DNA from: Candidatus Bathyarchaeota archaeon
GTDB lineage: Archaea > Thermoproteota > Bathyarchaeia > TCS64
Direction: 5' to 3'
Assembly (NCBI GenBank): GCA_016930055.1
Contig: JAFGHP010000063.1
Span: 1 to 36,667, forward strand
DNA: 36,667 nucleotides
Shown: piece by piece, positions 16,780-25,606 of the stretch
How the letters are laid out: every line of letters begins with the position of its first letter
Numbering within the stretch: the stretch's first letter is position 1
Translations under genes and position numbers: made by a program
Notes under the pieces: model-generated
The model's database searches: none
Told to the model about the DNA's origin: nothing
The model's input: the letters and a program-made list of their open reading frames with translations, nothing else

Positions 16780-19329
16780 TTAACCAACTAAAGCATTAAA
16801 GAATAGTTTGAATGTTGCATCAGTTAAAGCTCTTGACTGTGGAGCAAAAGCGTATAATATTACTCGTCCTTGTTTTATTTTTGCTTCTACCATAGCTGCT
16901 TTTCTAGCTAAATGTTCTTCACCTATTAACCATCCACTTTGCATTAAACGTTCTTCAGGATATGTTAATAATGCTTTAATTTTGTCACCATCTGTACCAG
17001 ATTTTACTGCTAATGCTAAGTTTCCCCTCACCAAAATAAGTCCCTTATCTGGCATTCCATAAGCTAATGGGTTTTTATTATCAATGTTTACCCATAGTGT
17101 GCTTCCGGGGCAGTGGAATTTATCAGATTTTAATTCTTTTACAGGGTTGCTTGTCGGTACTTTTAATTGATCCATTCCAAAATCAATTGCTTCGTTTAAA
17201 CATAGAACCGTACCACCAGCCTCTACGAATTCTTTTACTTTACCAACGCCTTCATTTTTTATTCCAGTGATGTATTCTGGTGGATAAACAGGCATAACTG
17301 ATGTTCCTCGGGAACGTTTCTCATAATATTCCTCAAGTTTTTCTCCAGTAATCATTGCTGTAGAGTCGCTTGGGAAAATTAAAACGTCATATTTGTCTTT
17401 TAAACCAGCTTTTACATCTGCATCATGAACTGAAGTATATTCAAAATTATATTGTTCAAGTAACCAACGGTTCCAACCTTCATCCATATTTCCTCCCATA
17501 TAACGTTGATAAATGCCAATCCTCAGTTTCTTTGCTTCATGACTTTTAAATTCTAGAGCTGAAGTTAGACTATAAGTATTAACATTAGATGCTGATGCAG
17601 CTTCTTTAAGTGCTTTTTCAACATTTTTACCATTTGGTATATACCATGATCCAGCAGGGACCATTTCATCTGCAATTTTTATTGGTTCATCTATGCGATG
17701 TACTTTTACTCCTTTAGATAAAAGTATGTTTACTGTTTTGAAACTATTATTTAATCGTCCATCAATTAGCCATCCATTTTTAGAAGGTTCAACTTCACCA
17801 ACTGGAAGAGAAACTTCATTTAGGAGTTTAAACTTCCCAGTTATTGGAACATCGACTTTAATTACATTAACTCCCTTAAACTCAGCCATTGTTTGAGTAG
17901 CAAAATCATAGTTCATCATTGGGATTCCATCTTGGTTCCTAACCCAAACACAATCTCTGTAAAAGGTCCTGTCTAATAAACTAATTATGAAGGATCGTGC
18001 TGTCTGACTTGTGAAAATTACATAACTTCCAGATGGGTAAATTGCATCACCTATTTTGAATTGTTTTTCTGCTATATGTATTTCCACGCTTAATTCTCTA
18101 AGGGTTCGAAGTAATTTATGAGTGGTTACATTATCCCATTGCCCTGGAGGAATTACGAAAGCAAATGGTAATTCGGTTGACCCCTTCCCCATTGCTGAAA
18201 CTGCTTTCTTATACATGTTGGAAAGAATTAATTCACGGTTATTGGCAGCAACTTCAAGAGTTGCTAAACAGGCAGTTTTCTGTCCATCAATTATATTTTT
18301 GAGATGCCACCAACCCCCTTTCCAAGGATGTATGAAGTTTGTTTGTGCTCTATATTCGGGTCGTCCTCGTTGGCTTCCTGTTAATTGGTGATAATGGACG
18401 TAAACTGGAGTAGCCCCTTTCACACTAGCTGTTTCTGTGAACATGCCACATATTCCAAACCAAGGAAAGACTAAGCTGAATCCTGGCATGAAATCTGCTG
18501 GATATGATGAAGCTGATTCAACCCCCGTTATTCCTGATGATTCCATTCTTATAAGCATCTGAGAACCGTAATGTCTTTGCTCTGTCCAGACCAGAGGATC
18601 AACTACCTCGTTTAAGGGATTTGAGTTAGGTGGAACATAAAACCTTGCACCTGTACTTCCCATTTGATGAGTATCTAAAAATGCTTGTGGGAACCACTCT
18701 TTCAGAAAAGTTTTATTCATAATTTTTGTCTCAATCTGAGTTAAAGTTAATGCGTCTCTGTTATTATCGTGACCCACATATTTGTGGTAAAGGTACGGTA
18801 GACTACTTCCTTCATATTCTGTTCCTAAATATTTGTTATACCAGTCAACTGTCATTATTTGTCCATCAGGATTTGCACAAGGATAAAGAAGTAGAACTAC
18901 TTCGTCTCTAATTTTTTTTGTCAAATCATCCTCTTTAGTAATTAATTCATATGCCAACTCAGGACTGACTTGAGTTCCTCCAACTTCTGAAGCGTGGATG
19001 CTCATAGTCATACCGACAACAGCTTTTCCTTTCTCAATAATTTTATCTACATCTTTTTGTTTAAGGGTTTTTGGATGGCTAATACTCCAGCTTTCTTGTT
19101 TTATTTTATCTAGTTTTTGAATATTTTGAGATGAACTAATGAATACTAGAAGCATAGAATTTCCTTCAGTAGTTTTTCCAACTTCTTCCACTTTGATTCT
19201 GTCTGAGTTTTCATTTAAATCCCAGAAATAGTCAACAATTTTATCCCACCTAATAAGAATTTTATCTGTTCCAGGTTTAACACCAAAAAACTCTTCGGGT
19301 GATTTTATCTTCCCAACCAATTCATTCAC
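16780..19329 (-). CDS. M14 family zinc carboxypeptidase-like protein with C-terminal GATase-like domain
   Basis: An 849-aa protein. The N-terminal third is an M14 metallopeptidase: zinc ligands His112 and Glu115 (IHASEVGG), His221 (LDTHQMG), substrate-binding Asn190/Arg191 (NNRD) and general base Glu299 (MFTETAS). The middle is of unknown fold. From about residue 600 a class I glutamine-amidotransferase-like segment follows (KYDVLIFPSD, FVEAGGTVLCLNE). There is no signal peptide, unlike many bacterial relatives, so it appears cytoplasmic. It probably trims C-terminal residues or peptide-like amides from short peptides. It is transcribed alone, convergent with the FTR gene. Confidence 0.85.
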   Translation of the reverse strand: MNELVGKIKSPEEFFGVKPGTDKILIRWDKIVDYFWDLNENSDRIKVEEVGKTTEGNSMLLVFISSSQNIQKLDKIKQESWSISHPKTLKQKDVDKIIEKGKAVVGMTMSIHASEVGGTQVSPELAYELITKEDDLTKKIRDEVVLLLYPCANPDGQIMTVDWYNKYLGTEYEGSSLPYLYHKYVGHDNNRDALTLTQIETKIMNKTFLKEWFPQAFLDTHQMGSTGARFYVPPNSNPLNEVVDPLVWTEQRHYGSQMLIRMESSGITGVESASSYPADFMPGFSLVFPWFGICGMFTETASVKGATPVYVHYHQLTGSQRGRPEYRAQTNFIHPWKGGWWHLKNIIDGQKTACLATLEVAANNRELILSNMYKKAVSAMGKGSTELPFAFVIPPGQWDNVTTHKLLRTLRELSVEIHIAEKQFKIGDAIYPSGSYVIFTSQTARSFIISLLDRTFYRDCVWVRNQDGIPMMNYDFATQTMAEFKGVNVIKVDVPITGKFKLLNEVSLPVGEVEPSKNGWLIDGRLNNSFKTVNILLSKGVKVHRIDEPIKIADEMVPAGSWYIPNGKNVEKALKEAASASNVNTYSLTSALEFKSHEAKKLRIGIYQRYMGGNMDEGWNRWLLEQYNFEYTSVHDADVKAGLKDKYDVLIFPSDSTAMITGEKLEEYYEKRSRGTSVMPVYPPEYITGIKNEGVGKVKEFVEAGGTVLCLNEAIDFGMDQLKVPTSNPVKELKSDKFHCPGSTLWVNIDNKNPLAYGMPDKGLILVRGNLALAVKSGTDGDKIKALLTYPEERLMQSGWLIGEEHLARKAAMVEAKIKQGRVILYAFAPQSRALTDATFKLFFNALVG

Positions 19330-19499
19330 AAAGCGTACTAGTTGCTTTCATTTTATATAAAACCGTTGGATAGGTAATCATAACTTATAAAAATAATAAT
19401 AATTTTAATGACTTTTTTATAATTTTTTTGATAATCAAATTAATATTTAAAATAAACTTTTAAAAAAATTATTAAAAACCTCGGTATTTTACACTATAA

Positions 19500-20009
19500 T
19501 TACCATTTATCCATATGAATCCTGCTTTCATTGAATCTATTTGATGGGGGCTTCTCTTCTGCTGGATAACCCAGTGATACAATACAAAACGGAATAATGT
19601 TATTAGGTAGACTTAACATATTTCTTAATCCGTCAACAAGCTCTTTTTGTGGATAAACCCCTAACCATACCGCTCCTAATCCTATTGCTTTTGCAGACAG
19701 TAAGATGTTTTGAGTTGCAGCTGAACAATCCTGAACCCAAAAACCTGTTTCCCCATCAAGTTCAAGATCACAACAAACAACTATTGCATGAGATGCCGTC
19801 AAAAGCATTTTTGAAAATGGATGAAACTCAGTGATTTTTACAAACAACTCTTTCTGATTAATAACTATGAAATGCCATGGTTGATTATTATGTCCTGAAG
19901 GAGCTGCCATAGCTGATTCCAACAGTACCTTAATTTCATCATTTACTATTTTCTTGTCAAGATATTTCCTTATGCTTCTCCTACTCTGAATTACTTTCAA
20001 GACTTCCAT
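19500..20009 (-). CDS. Nitroreductase family protein
   Basis: A flavin-dependent nitroreductase-fold protein of 169 aa. SRRSIRKY near the start binds FMN phosphate, AAPSGHNNQPWHFIVI is the classic second motif, and GLGAVWLGVYP is the third. I start at the ATG at 20009 (MEVLKVIQSRRS); an in-frame GTG 12 nt upstream is possible. NAD(P)H-dependent reduction of quinones, nitro groups or other substrates is typical; the physiological substrate is not evident. The 170-nt gap towards the M14 gene is AT-rich without features. Confidence 0.92.
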   Translation of the reverse strand: MEVLKVIQSRRSIRKYLDKKIVNDEIKVLLESAMAAPSGHNNQPWHFIVINQKELFVKITEFHPFSKMLLTASHAIVVCCDLELDGETGFWVQDCSAATQNILLSAKAIGLGAVWLGVYPQKELVDGLRNMLSLPNNIIPFCIVSLGYPAEEKPPSNRFNESRIHMDKW

Positions 20010-20080
20010 AATTAAATCCACGATTAATAGATGACAAAAATTTGATAAATCTTTTTAGGTTTAATCTAAATATTTTAAAA

Positions 20081-20569
20081 TTATTCTCTGCTGGTAAAAT
20101 TATATAGATATAATGTATGTATTTGATGGTCTTCTATAATTTTCATTACATCACTTTGAATCCATTTGATCATTGGAAAATTATGGGTTACAACTCTCGC
20201 TCCGTTATGAAGTTCTTTTTCTAATTTATGTCTGATTCTTTCATTCGATTTTATTGTAAGATACAAAGTAACAACATTAGCTGTTTTTAAATTTACATTA
20301 AAAATGTTATCATGAAGAAAAAGTGTAGAATTTGTTATATCTAATTCAATTGCTTTTTCTCTAGCTTCCTCTACTAAACTTAATCTATGTTCTACCCCTA
20401 TGCTTTTTGCACCAAAATCTTTTGCAGCCATCAATACAATTCTTCCGTCACCACTACCTAAATCGAATAAAACCTCACTTTTTTTTAATTGAGCAAATTC
20501 AAGCATTTTCCTAACAATATTATATGGTGTTGGTATGAATGGTGCAAGCGAGTTAGAGTTTTGACGCAT
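20081..20569 (-). CDS. Small class I SAM-dependent methyltransferase (aKMT-like)
   Basis: A 162-aa Rossmann-fold methyltransferase. Motif I is FDLGSGDGRIV (residues 35-45) and an acidic residue follows strand 2 (GVEHRLS). The N-terminal APFIPTPYNIVRKMLEFA and the small size resemble the archaeal protein lysine methyltransferase aKMT group, known from Crenarchaeota to methylate chromatin and other proteins. That assignment is by resemblance only. It is upstream of and co-oriented with the nitroreductase (about 70 nt apart). Confidence 0.72.
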   Translation of the reverse strand: MRQNSNSLAPFIPTPYNIVRKMLEFAQLKKSEVLFDLGSGDGRIVLMAAKDFGAKSIGVEHRLSLVEEAREKAIELDITNSTLFLHDNIFNVNLKTANVVTLYLTIKSNERIRHKLEKELHNGARVVTHNFPMIKWIQSDVMKIIEDHQIHTLYLYNFTSRE

Positions 20570-20874
20570 AATAAATAACCCTTCAAAATAAAAATACTGC
20601 TGAGAGATTAAATTTATCGAATAAAAAAATGAAAAACTTTATTAAAAAAGTTTCGAAATTATAATGTAACATTAACAAAAATAATCTTTTAACTAAAAAC
20701 GTCTTTTTATTTAATTAAATTTTTTAAATTTACCAAATTTTTAATATATATTATTAAATAAATTTATGGATTTATTTAATTTTAATATATTATTATTTTG
20801 ATATAAATAAAATTATAAATATACTTATTATATTTACGTAATCTTTAAAAATTACCATCTATGATTGTGTTAAA
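20570..20874. other. Very AT-rich intergenic region between divergent genes
   Basis: This 305-nt gap separates the methyltransferase (minus) from the ParB-like gene (plus). It is almost entirely A and T, with long runs such as repeated TTTAATTT/AAATTT around 20700-20830. No ORF or RNA gene is evident. It must hold both divergent promoters; its composition and position next to a ParB-like gene would also fit a DNA-unwinding or segregation locus, but I see no repeated iteron or origin box. Confidence 0.4.
20843..20851 (+). promoter_or_regulatory. TATA box of the parB-like gene
   Basis: CTTTAAAAA is centred about 28 bases before the ATG at 20875, so transcription would begin almost at the start codon and the mRNA would be leaderless or nearly so. 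The weak ribosome binding sequence before the ATG agrees with that. Confidence 0.4.
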
Positions 20875-21639
20875 ATGAAAATCGAAGAAATACCTGTATC
20901 AGAATTAAGAATAAGTGAGTTTAACATACGGAATACTGTAGAGTTTGGTGACGATGTTGATAATGAATTTGTTAATAATATTGAGACGCAAGGACTGCTT
21001 CAACCACTTGTAGTAAGGAAAAAAGATAATTTTTATGAAATTTTAATTGGTATGCGGAGGTTTTTAAGTCTAAAACAAAAAGGTGCATCTCACATAACTT
21101 GTATAATTAAAGATTTTAATGATGAAGAAGCAATTGATGCAAGTATTAGTGAAAATGTTTTCAGAAAAAATGTTGATCCAGTTACATTGGGTAAATGGAT
21201 TAAAAAAAGGCTTGAGGTAGGCGATATTACATTAAATGAATATTCTAAGATGATTGGTAAATCAAAATCAACTTTAAGTGAATGGTTACGAATGAATGAT
21301 TTAACTAATGATATACAATTAGAAGTTCAAGAAGGCAGAATTCCTTTTATATATGCTTTAAAGATAGCACGAATGGGTTTAACTTCAAATGAAGAAAAAA
21401 TTTTAGCAACTATCTCAAGTGAAGAAGGATTTAACGCTTTTAAGAAAGCAGTTGACAAATTATCTAATGATCATGAAAAGAGAGGTTCTCCTAAAGGTCT
21501 AAAGATTGTTCGTGTGAATTTTGGTTCAGAATCTTCTGAACATGAAAAATTAAAAACTTTAGCTTCCACTAAAGGTTTATCGGTAAGTAAATATTGTTTA
21601 GAAGTTTTAAGGGAACATGTTCGATCATCGAACATTTAA
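20875..21639 (+). CDS. ParB/Spo0J-like DNA-binding protein
   Basis: A 254-aa protein. Residues 1-85 form a ParB N-terminal domain with PLVVRK, IGMRRF (the GERR nucleotide/CTP box, with Met for Glu) and, at 93-102, ENVFRKNVDP (the ENxxR box). Residues about 115-145 form a helix-turn-helix (EYSKMIGKSKSTLSEWLRM). The C-terminal 45 residues (VNFGS...SVSKYCLEVLREHV) look like a ribbon-helix-helix rather than the usual leucine-zipper dimeriser. It has no ParA neighbour here. Roles could be chromosome or plasmid-derived segregation, or transcriptional control. Its last codons contain a 19-bp palindrome (21617-21635) found again at 29571. Confidence 0.85.
   Translation: MKIEEIPVSELRISEFNIRNTVEFGDDVDNEFVNNIETQGLLQPLVVRKKDNFYEILIGMRRFLSLKQKGASHITCIIKDFNDEEAIDASISENVFRKNVDPVTLGKWIKKRLEVGDITLNEYSKMIGKSKSTLSEWLRMNDLTNDIQLEVQEGRIPFIYALKIARMGLTSNEEKILATISSEEGFNAFKKAVDKLSNDHEKRGSPKGLKIVRVNFGSESSEHEKLKTLASTKGLSVSKYCLEVLREHVRSSNI
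21617..21635. repeat. 19-bp palindrome, copy 1 (possible ParB-type site)
   Basis: ATGTTCGATCATCGAACAT is a perfect inverted repeat with 9-bp arms around a single central C, overlapping the last codons of the ParB-like gene. Its 15-bp core (21619-21633) reappears in reverse complement at 29571-29585, which is the same site because the motif is palindromic. The high-symmetry CG-containing core stands out in AT-rich DNA. Confidence 0.75.
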
Positions 21640-21645
21640 TTTTTT

Positions 21646-21870
21646 TTATTCTACATAGTCTGTTGCATAAACCAGTTCAGTTAATGAGTTAACTATTAAT
21701 GAATTTATAAACTCAGATTGAGTGATGTTAGCTAATTCACAAAAACTATTAATAATATTATAAAATGACTCTGGTAAATCTATATTAACTTGTAATTTGA
21801 TTCTGTTCTTTGATTGCGATGTTAAAATTTGTTTTTCTTTAAGATGTTTTTTAACATCAACCTCTGTCAT
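21646..21870 (-). CDS. Small ribbon-helix-helix-like protein
   Basis: A 74-aa protein with a short charged N-terminus, then a beta strand (RIKLQVNIDLP) followed by two helices (SFYNIINSFCELANI and TQSEFINSLIVNSLTELV). This is the ribbon-helix-helix DNA-binding pattern, so it is probably a dimeric regulator. It converges on the ParB-like gene, whose stop is only 6 nt away, and the palindrome lies between the two coding ends. No toxin partner is adjacent on the same strand. Confidence 0.65.
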   Translation of the reverse strand: MTEVDVKKHLKEKQILTSQSKNRIKLQVNIDLPESFYNIINSFCELANITQSEFINSLIVNSLTELVYATDYVE

Positions 21871-22023
21871 GAATTGATAATGTTTTTAGAGGTTAAATAA
21901 TTTTTGATGTTTTATTGATTTTATTGTTAATATTTCTAGATTAATATAAAACATGATAAATTGCCTCATATATATAACAATTTTAAATATTAGAATGATA
22001 TTATTGAAAATGAGTGTATCTTA

Positions 22024-22401
22024 ATGAAAAGCTATGTTAAAATTTATGGGCCACCGCTTCTTAAAGCTATAAAAGCATTGGAAAAAATAGCTATTGATAT
22101 GCCTCAAGTTTGTATTATGGATCCATTGATTATGCGGGAAAATTTATTTGCATCAGATGTTATAGCTACTCAATCAACACGCATGGAAAATGTTCTAACC
22201 TATTTTGAAATTGAACCTGAAAGAATGGATTCAATACGATGTGACAACATTATAAGTAAATCTGGTGATACTCTTGGAGATTATGATTTCTTCTTTGAAT
22301 GGTTTAAACAACCAGATAAAGATCAAGTACAGATGCTTATAGAAAAAATAGATGAAGCTTTAGCAGATTTAGGTGTAAAATATACGTTAACAACAAAGTA
22401 A
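22024..22401 (+). CDS. Unknown 125-aa protein preceding the MutL-like gene
   Basis: I do not recognise this protein. It is 125 aa, soluble, with no signal or membrane segment; it begins MKSYVKIYGPPLLKAIKALE and ends in a likely helix (QVQMLIEKIDEALADLGV). It contains two scattered cysteines, without a CxxC. It has its own TATA-like element (ATATATATAA near 21970) and a T-tract after the stop, so it is probably its own transcript. Its position just ahead of the MutL/DUF6754 module suggests, but does not prove, a link. Confidence 0.7.
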   Translation: MKSYVKIYGPPLLKAIKALEKIAIDMPQVCIMDPLIMRENLFASDVIATQSTRMENVLTYFEIEPERMDSIRCDNIISKSGDTLGDYDFFFEWFKQPDKDQVQMLIEKIDEALADLGVKYTLTTK

Positions 22402-22408
22402 AATCTTC

Positions 22409-22416
22409 TTTTTTTT
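22409..22416 (+). terminator. T-tract terminator after the 125-aa gene
   Basis: Eight consecutive T residues begin 8 nt after the stop codon of the unknown 125-aa gene. Archaeal RNA polymerase terminates at such U-runs without a required hairpin. Confidence 0.4.
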
Positions 22417-22623
22417 ATTATTTTAAATGCTTATTACGTTATTTTTTAGTTTAATATTTAAAAACTCCTGTAAAATTTTTCATATGATTAAAATATGTTT
22501 CCTTATTTAACATCTAAACCAACGATCTTGATTAGTCTTGTTAATTTGTAGTATAATTAGCTTTTTTTGATAAAGTAAAGCACAAGATTTTATTATTACA
22601 ATTGATAATTAGAAGAGAATCTC

Positions 22624-24456
22624 ATGTCACAAAACAAACCTCAAAAGGATTTATTATATGCTTTAGTAACCGATGTTGGTAGTACAACAACTAAAGCAAG
22701 ATTATTCCATAAAACTAAGGATGAATGGCGTTTTTTAGTTGCTGGAGAAGCACCAACTACAGTAGAAACTCCTTATGAAGATGTAACATTGGGTGTAATA
22801 AATGCAGTAAAAGAAGTTGAGGAATTAACTGGAAAAAAAATTTTAAAACCCGATGGTTCAGGCATTGAAACTCCCTTCAATGGTAAAAGTGGTGTAGATA
22901 TTTACTGTACAACAAGCAGTGCTGGAGGAGGTCTTCAAATGATGGTTGCAGGCTTAATATCTTCAATGACGGCTGAAAGTGCAAACCGTGCTGCATTAGG
23001 TGCTGGAGCTATTGTAATGGATGTGATGGCAGAGGATGATGGAAGAGAGCCTTTCGAGAAAATTAAACAAATTAGAAGTTTACGTCCTGATATGATTTTA
23101 TTAGCAGGGGGGACAGATGGAGGAGCAATTGAACAAGTAATATCGATTGCTGAATTGATTAAAGCGTCAGAGCCAAAAGCGAGACTTGGTGCATCTTATG
23201 CTCTTCCTTTTGTTTATGCAGGTAACAAAGATCTTCATAATACAATCCAAAACATGATGGAAAAATCTTTTGCATTAATTATTGTTGACAATATAAGACC
23301 TGTACTTGAAATGGAGAACACTGAACCAGCAAGAAGAGCAATCCACGAATTATTTATGGAACATGTTATGAGCCACGCACCAGGATATAAAAAATTGATG
23401 CAATGGACAGACATTGATATTATGCCAACCCCCGCTGGAGAAGGTTTAGCTATGCAATTAATAGCTAACACTTATAAACAGAATAGCCTAGGCGTAGGTT
23501 TAGGTGGAGCAACTACAAATGTATATTCTATCGTAGATGGCAGATTTGTTCGAAGCGTAAGTGCTAACCTTGGAATGAGTTATAGTATCTGTAACGTCCT
23601 TAAAGAGGCAACAATTGAGAATATTATGAGATGGTTGCCTTTCGATATTGATCCTGATTATTTAGGAAGCCAATTATCTAATAAAATGATTAGACCAACT
23701 ACTATTCCTCAAACCTTAAAAGATCTTATGACTGAACATTCTGTAGCCAGAGAAGCTTTACGCTTAGGTTTTAACCATCATAAAAGTATTGCAACAAGAT
23801 TAAAGGGTGTTTCGGTATTGAGAACCGTATCAGATATGTTTACTCAAGAACTGGCTGAAACATATATTGATATGATGAAAATGGATATTTTAGCTGGTAC
23901 TGGGGGGCTTTTAAGCCATGCTCCAAGAAGAATTCAATCAATGTTAATATTAACAGATGCATTTCAACCTGAAGGTATAACGAAACTTTATCAAGATAGT
24001 GTATTTATGATGCCCCATCTTGGTGTTTTTAGTACTGTACATCAACAAGCTGCTTGGGAAATTTTTGATAAAGATTGTCTGTTAAGATTAGGAACAGTAA
24101 TTGCCCCTAAAGGAACCGCTCAAGAAGGCAATGAAGTCATGTCAGTTGATTTAGAAATGCCTGATGGTACAGAAATTGAGGAAACAGTGAAATTTGGAGA
24201 TTTAAAACTCATTCCTTTAGCTACAGGATCAGAAGCAAGAGTAACTGTTACTCCTGGTAAAGGTTTTAATATGGGTGCTGAAAAACCGGAAGCACCTGTT
24301 AGAGGTAGGGTTATGGGAGGAGAAGCTGGAATAATTTTGGATGGTAGAGGCAGACCTCTTTGGATTCCAAGTGATAATAATAAGAGGAAAGAGTTACTAT
24401 TAAAGTGGTTCAAAACTTTAGAATTATATTCTAAAGACGTATTGGAGACTTTCTAA
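22624..24456 (+). CDS. MutL-family ASKHA ATPase (glutamate mutase L-like)
   Basis: A 610-aa protein of the MutL/GlmL family, related to actin/hexokinase/Hsp70-fold ATPases. The phosphate-1 loop DVGSTTTK is at residues 17-24, LLAGGTDGG follows mid-protein, and the phosphate-2 loop GVGLGGATTN is at 290-299. In clostridia MutL is encoded between the glutamate mutase subunits and is thought to be a chaperone or reactivator, but no mutase subunit or B12-binding DxHxxG sequence occurs here. Instead it heads a cluster of membrane proteins, so I infer it powers or controls that complex. It ends 12 nt before the next gene. Strong coding, with the typical length. Confidence 0.85.
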   Translation: MSQNKPQKDLLYALVTDVGSTTTKARLFHKTKDEWRFLVAGEAPTTVETPYEDVTLGVINAVKEVEELTGKKILKPDGSGIETPFNGKSGVDIYCTTSSAGGGLQMMVAGLISSMTAESANRAALGAGAIVMDVMAEDDGREPFEKIKQIRSLRPDMILLAGGTDGGAIEQVISIAELIKASEPKARLGASYALPFVYAGNKDLHNTIQNMMEKSFALIIVDNIRPVLEMENTEPARRAIHELFMEHVMSHAPGYKKLMQWTDIDIMPTPAGEGLAMQLIANTYKQNSLGVGLGGATTNVYSIVDGRFVRSVSANLGMSYSICNVLKEATIENIMRWLPFDIDPDYLGSQLSNKMIRPTTIPQTLKDLMTEHSVAREALRLGFNHHKSIATRLKGVSVLRTVSDMFTQELAETYIDMMKMDILAGTGGLLSHAPRRIQSMLILTDAFQPEGITKLYQDSVFMMPHLGVFSTVHQQAAWEIFDKDCLLRLGTVIAPKGTAQEGNEVMSVDLEMPDGTEIEETVKFGDLKLIPLATGSEARVTVTPGKGFNMGAEKPEAPVRGRVMGGEAGIILDGRGRPLWIPSDNNKRKELLLKWFKTLELYSKDVLETF

Positions 24457-24468
24457 GGAGGATTTTAG

Positions 24469-25581
24469 ATGGCATACACACCTGGTTTAAAAGTTAAACG
24501 AATAGATATCTTATCAAAAGAAAGAAGGTTACCTGTAAAAGGAGAAGTTCTTGTTAACCTCGGAGACAAAGTAAATCATCAAACCCTAGTTGCTAGAGCA
24601 TACATTTCTGGAGACCCTACAATAGTAAAAGTAGCAATACATCTCCAAATTGAACCAAACGACATATTTGATTACATGGTTAAAAAAGAAGGAGACAGTG
24701 TAAATAAAGGTGAACCTATAGCAAAATATAGTGGTTTCTTTGGATTAGTAAAGAAAAACATAAATTCACCAGTTAAAGGCAAAATAGAGTCAATATCTCC
24801 CGCAACAGGACAAGTAATTGTTAGAGGAGACCCAATTCCAATAAACTTAAATGCATATATTCCAGGAGAAATTGTACATATTTTAGAAGATGAAGGAGTA
24901 GTTATACAAACTAAAGGAGCAATGATTCAAGGAATTTTCGGTATTGGCGGCGAAACTCATGGAACTCTTAAATTTAAAGTAAATTCACCTGAAGAAACAC
25001 TAGAAGCAAACATGATTACATCTGACGATAAAGACTGTGTTCTAGTTGGTGGTTCTTTCGTAACCCTTGAAGCTCTTAAAAAATCAGTTGAAAATAAAGT
25101 ATCTGGAATCATTGTTGGTGGAATAGGACATCTTGATTTAAAAGAATTTATGGGAAGGGATCTTGGAGTAGCAATTACTGGACAAGAAAACTTGGGAATC
25201 ACTTTAATCGTAACAGAAGGTTTTGGAAAGATGACTATGTCGCATCTGACTTTTGCATTATTGAAAGATTTTGAAGGAAAATTAACCCACATTAATGGAA
25301 CAACACAGATTAGGGCTGGTGTAATGAGACCAGAAATAATAATCCCTCATGAACAAGACATTAAGGAATCTGAGGACATACTTTCAGGAGGTATGATAAT
25401 CGGTACACCTATAAGAATTATCAGAGAACCCTATTTTGGGGTAATTGGAAAAGTCTCAAGTCTACCTGTAAATCTTGTTCAGTTAGAATCTGAATCATAT
25501 GTAAGAATCTTAGAAGCAGAGTTAAACGATGGTAGCATAGTAATGGTTCCTAGAGCTAATGTTGAGATTATTGAAGAATAA
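24469..25581 (+). CDS. Conserved protein with barrel-sandwich and KOW-like segments, paired with MutL
   Basis: A 370-aa soluble protein, starting after a strong AAGGAGG ribosome site. Residues about 10-120 show the alternating glycine-rich beta pattern of barrel-sandwich hybrid (lipoyl/RnfC-like) domains (VNLGDKVNHQTLVARA, GDSVNKGEPIAKYSG, SPVKGKIESISPATGQVI) but lack the DKA/MKM lysine, so modification is not expected. The middle has a GIIVGGIGHLDLKEFMG segment. The last 60 residues resemble a KOW/SH3-like barrel (GVIGKVSSLPVNLVQLESES). It is co-transcribed with the MutL-like ATPase and could link ATPase action to the membrane proteins downstream. The function is unknown. Confidence 0.7.
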   Translation: MAYTPGLKVKRIDILSKERRLPVKGEVLVNLGDKVNHQTLVARAYISGDPTIVKVAIHLQIEPNDIFDYMVKKEGDSVNKGEPIAKYSGFFGLVKKNINSPVKGKIESISPATGQVIVRGDPIPINLNAYIPGEIVHILEDEGVVIQTKGAMIQGIFGIGGETHGTLKFKVNSPEETLEANMITSDDKDCVLVGGSFVTLEALKKSVENKVSGIIVGGIGHLDLKEFMGRDLGVAITGQENLGITLIVTEGFGKMTMSHLTFALLKDFEGKLTHINGTTQIRAGVMRPEIIIPHEQDIKESEDILSGGMIIGTPIRIIREPYFGVIGKVSSLPVNLVQLESESYVRILEAELNDGSIVMVPRANVEIIEE

Positions 25582-25606
25582 TTCTATTTTTTATTTTTTG
25601 ATTTTT
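25582..25606. terminator. T-rich tract between convergent genes
   Basis: Three successive T-runs follow the stop of the barrel/KOW-like gene and overlap the 3' end of the minus-strand membrane gene. This would end the MutL transcript on the plus strand. Confidence 0.35.

Noticed and set aside
18122-18391. Plus-strand reading frame inside the M14 peptidase gene
   Set aside because: Antisense to intact conserved coding sequence with no ribosome site or recognisable domain.
22624-24456. MutL taken as evidence for a glutamate fermentation (glutamate mutase) operon
   Set aside because: No glutamate mutase S or E subunit and no B12-binding motif occurs in the window; neighbours are membrane proteins.
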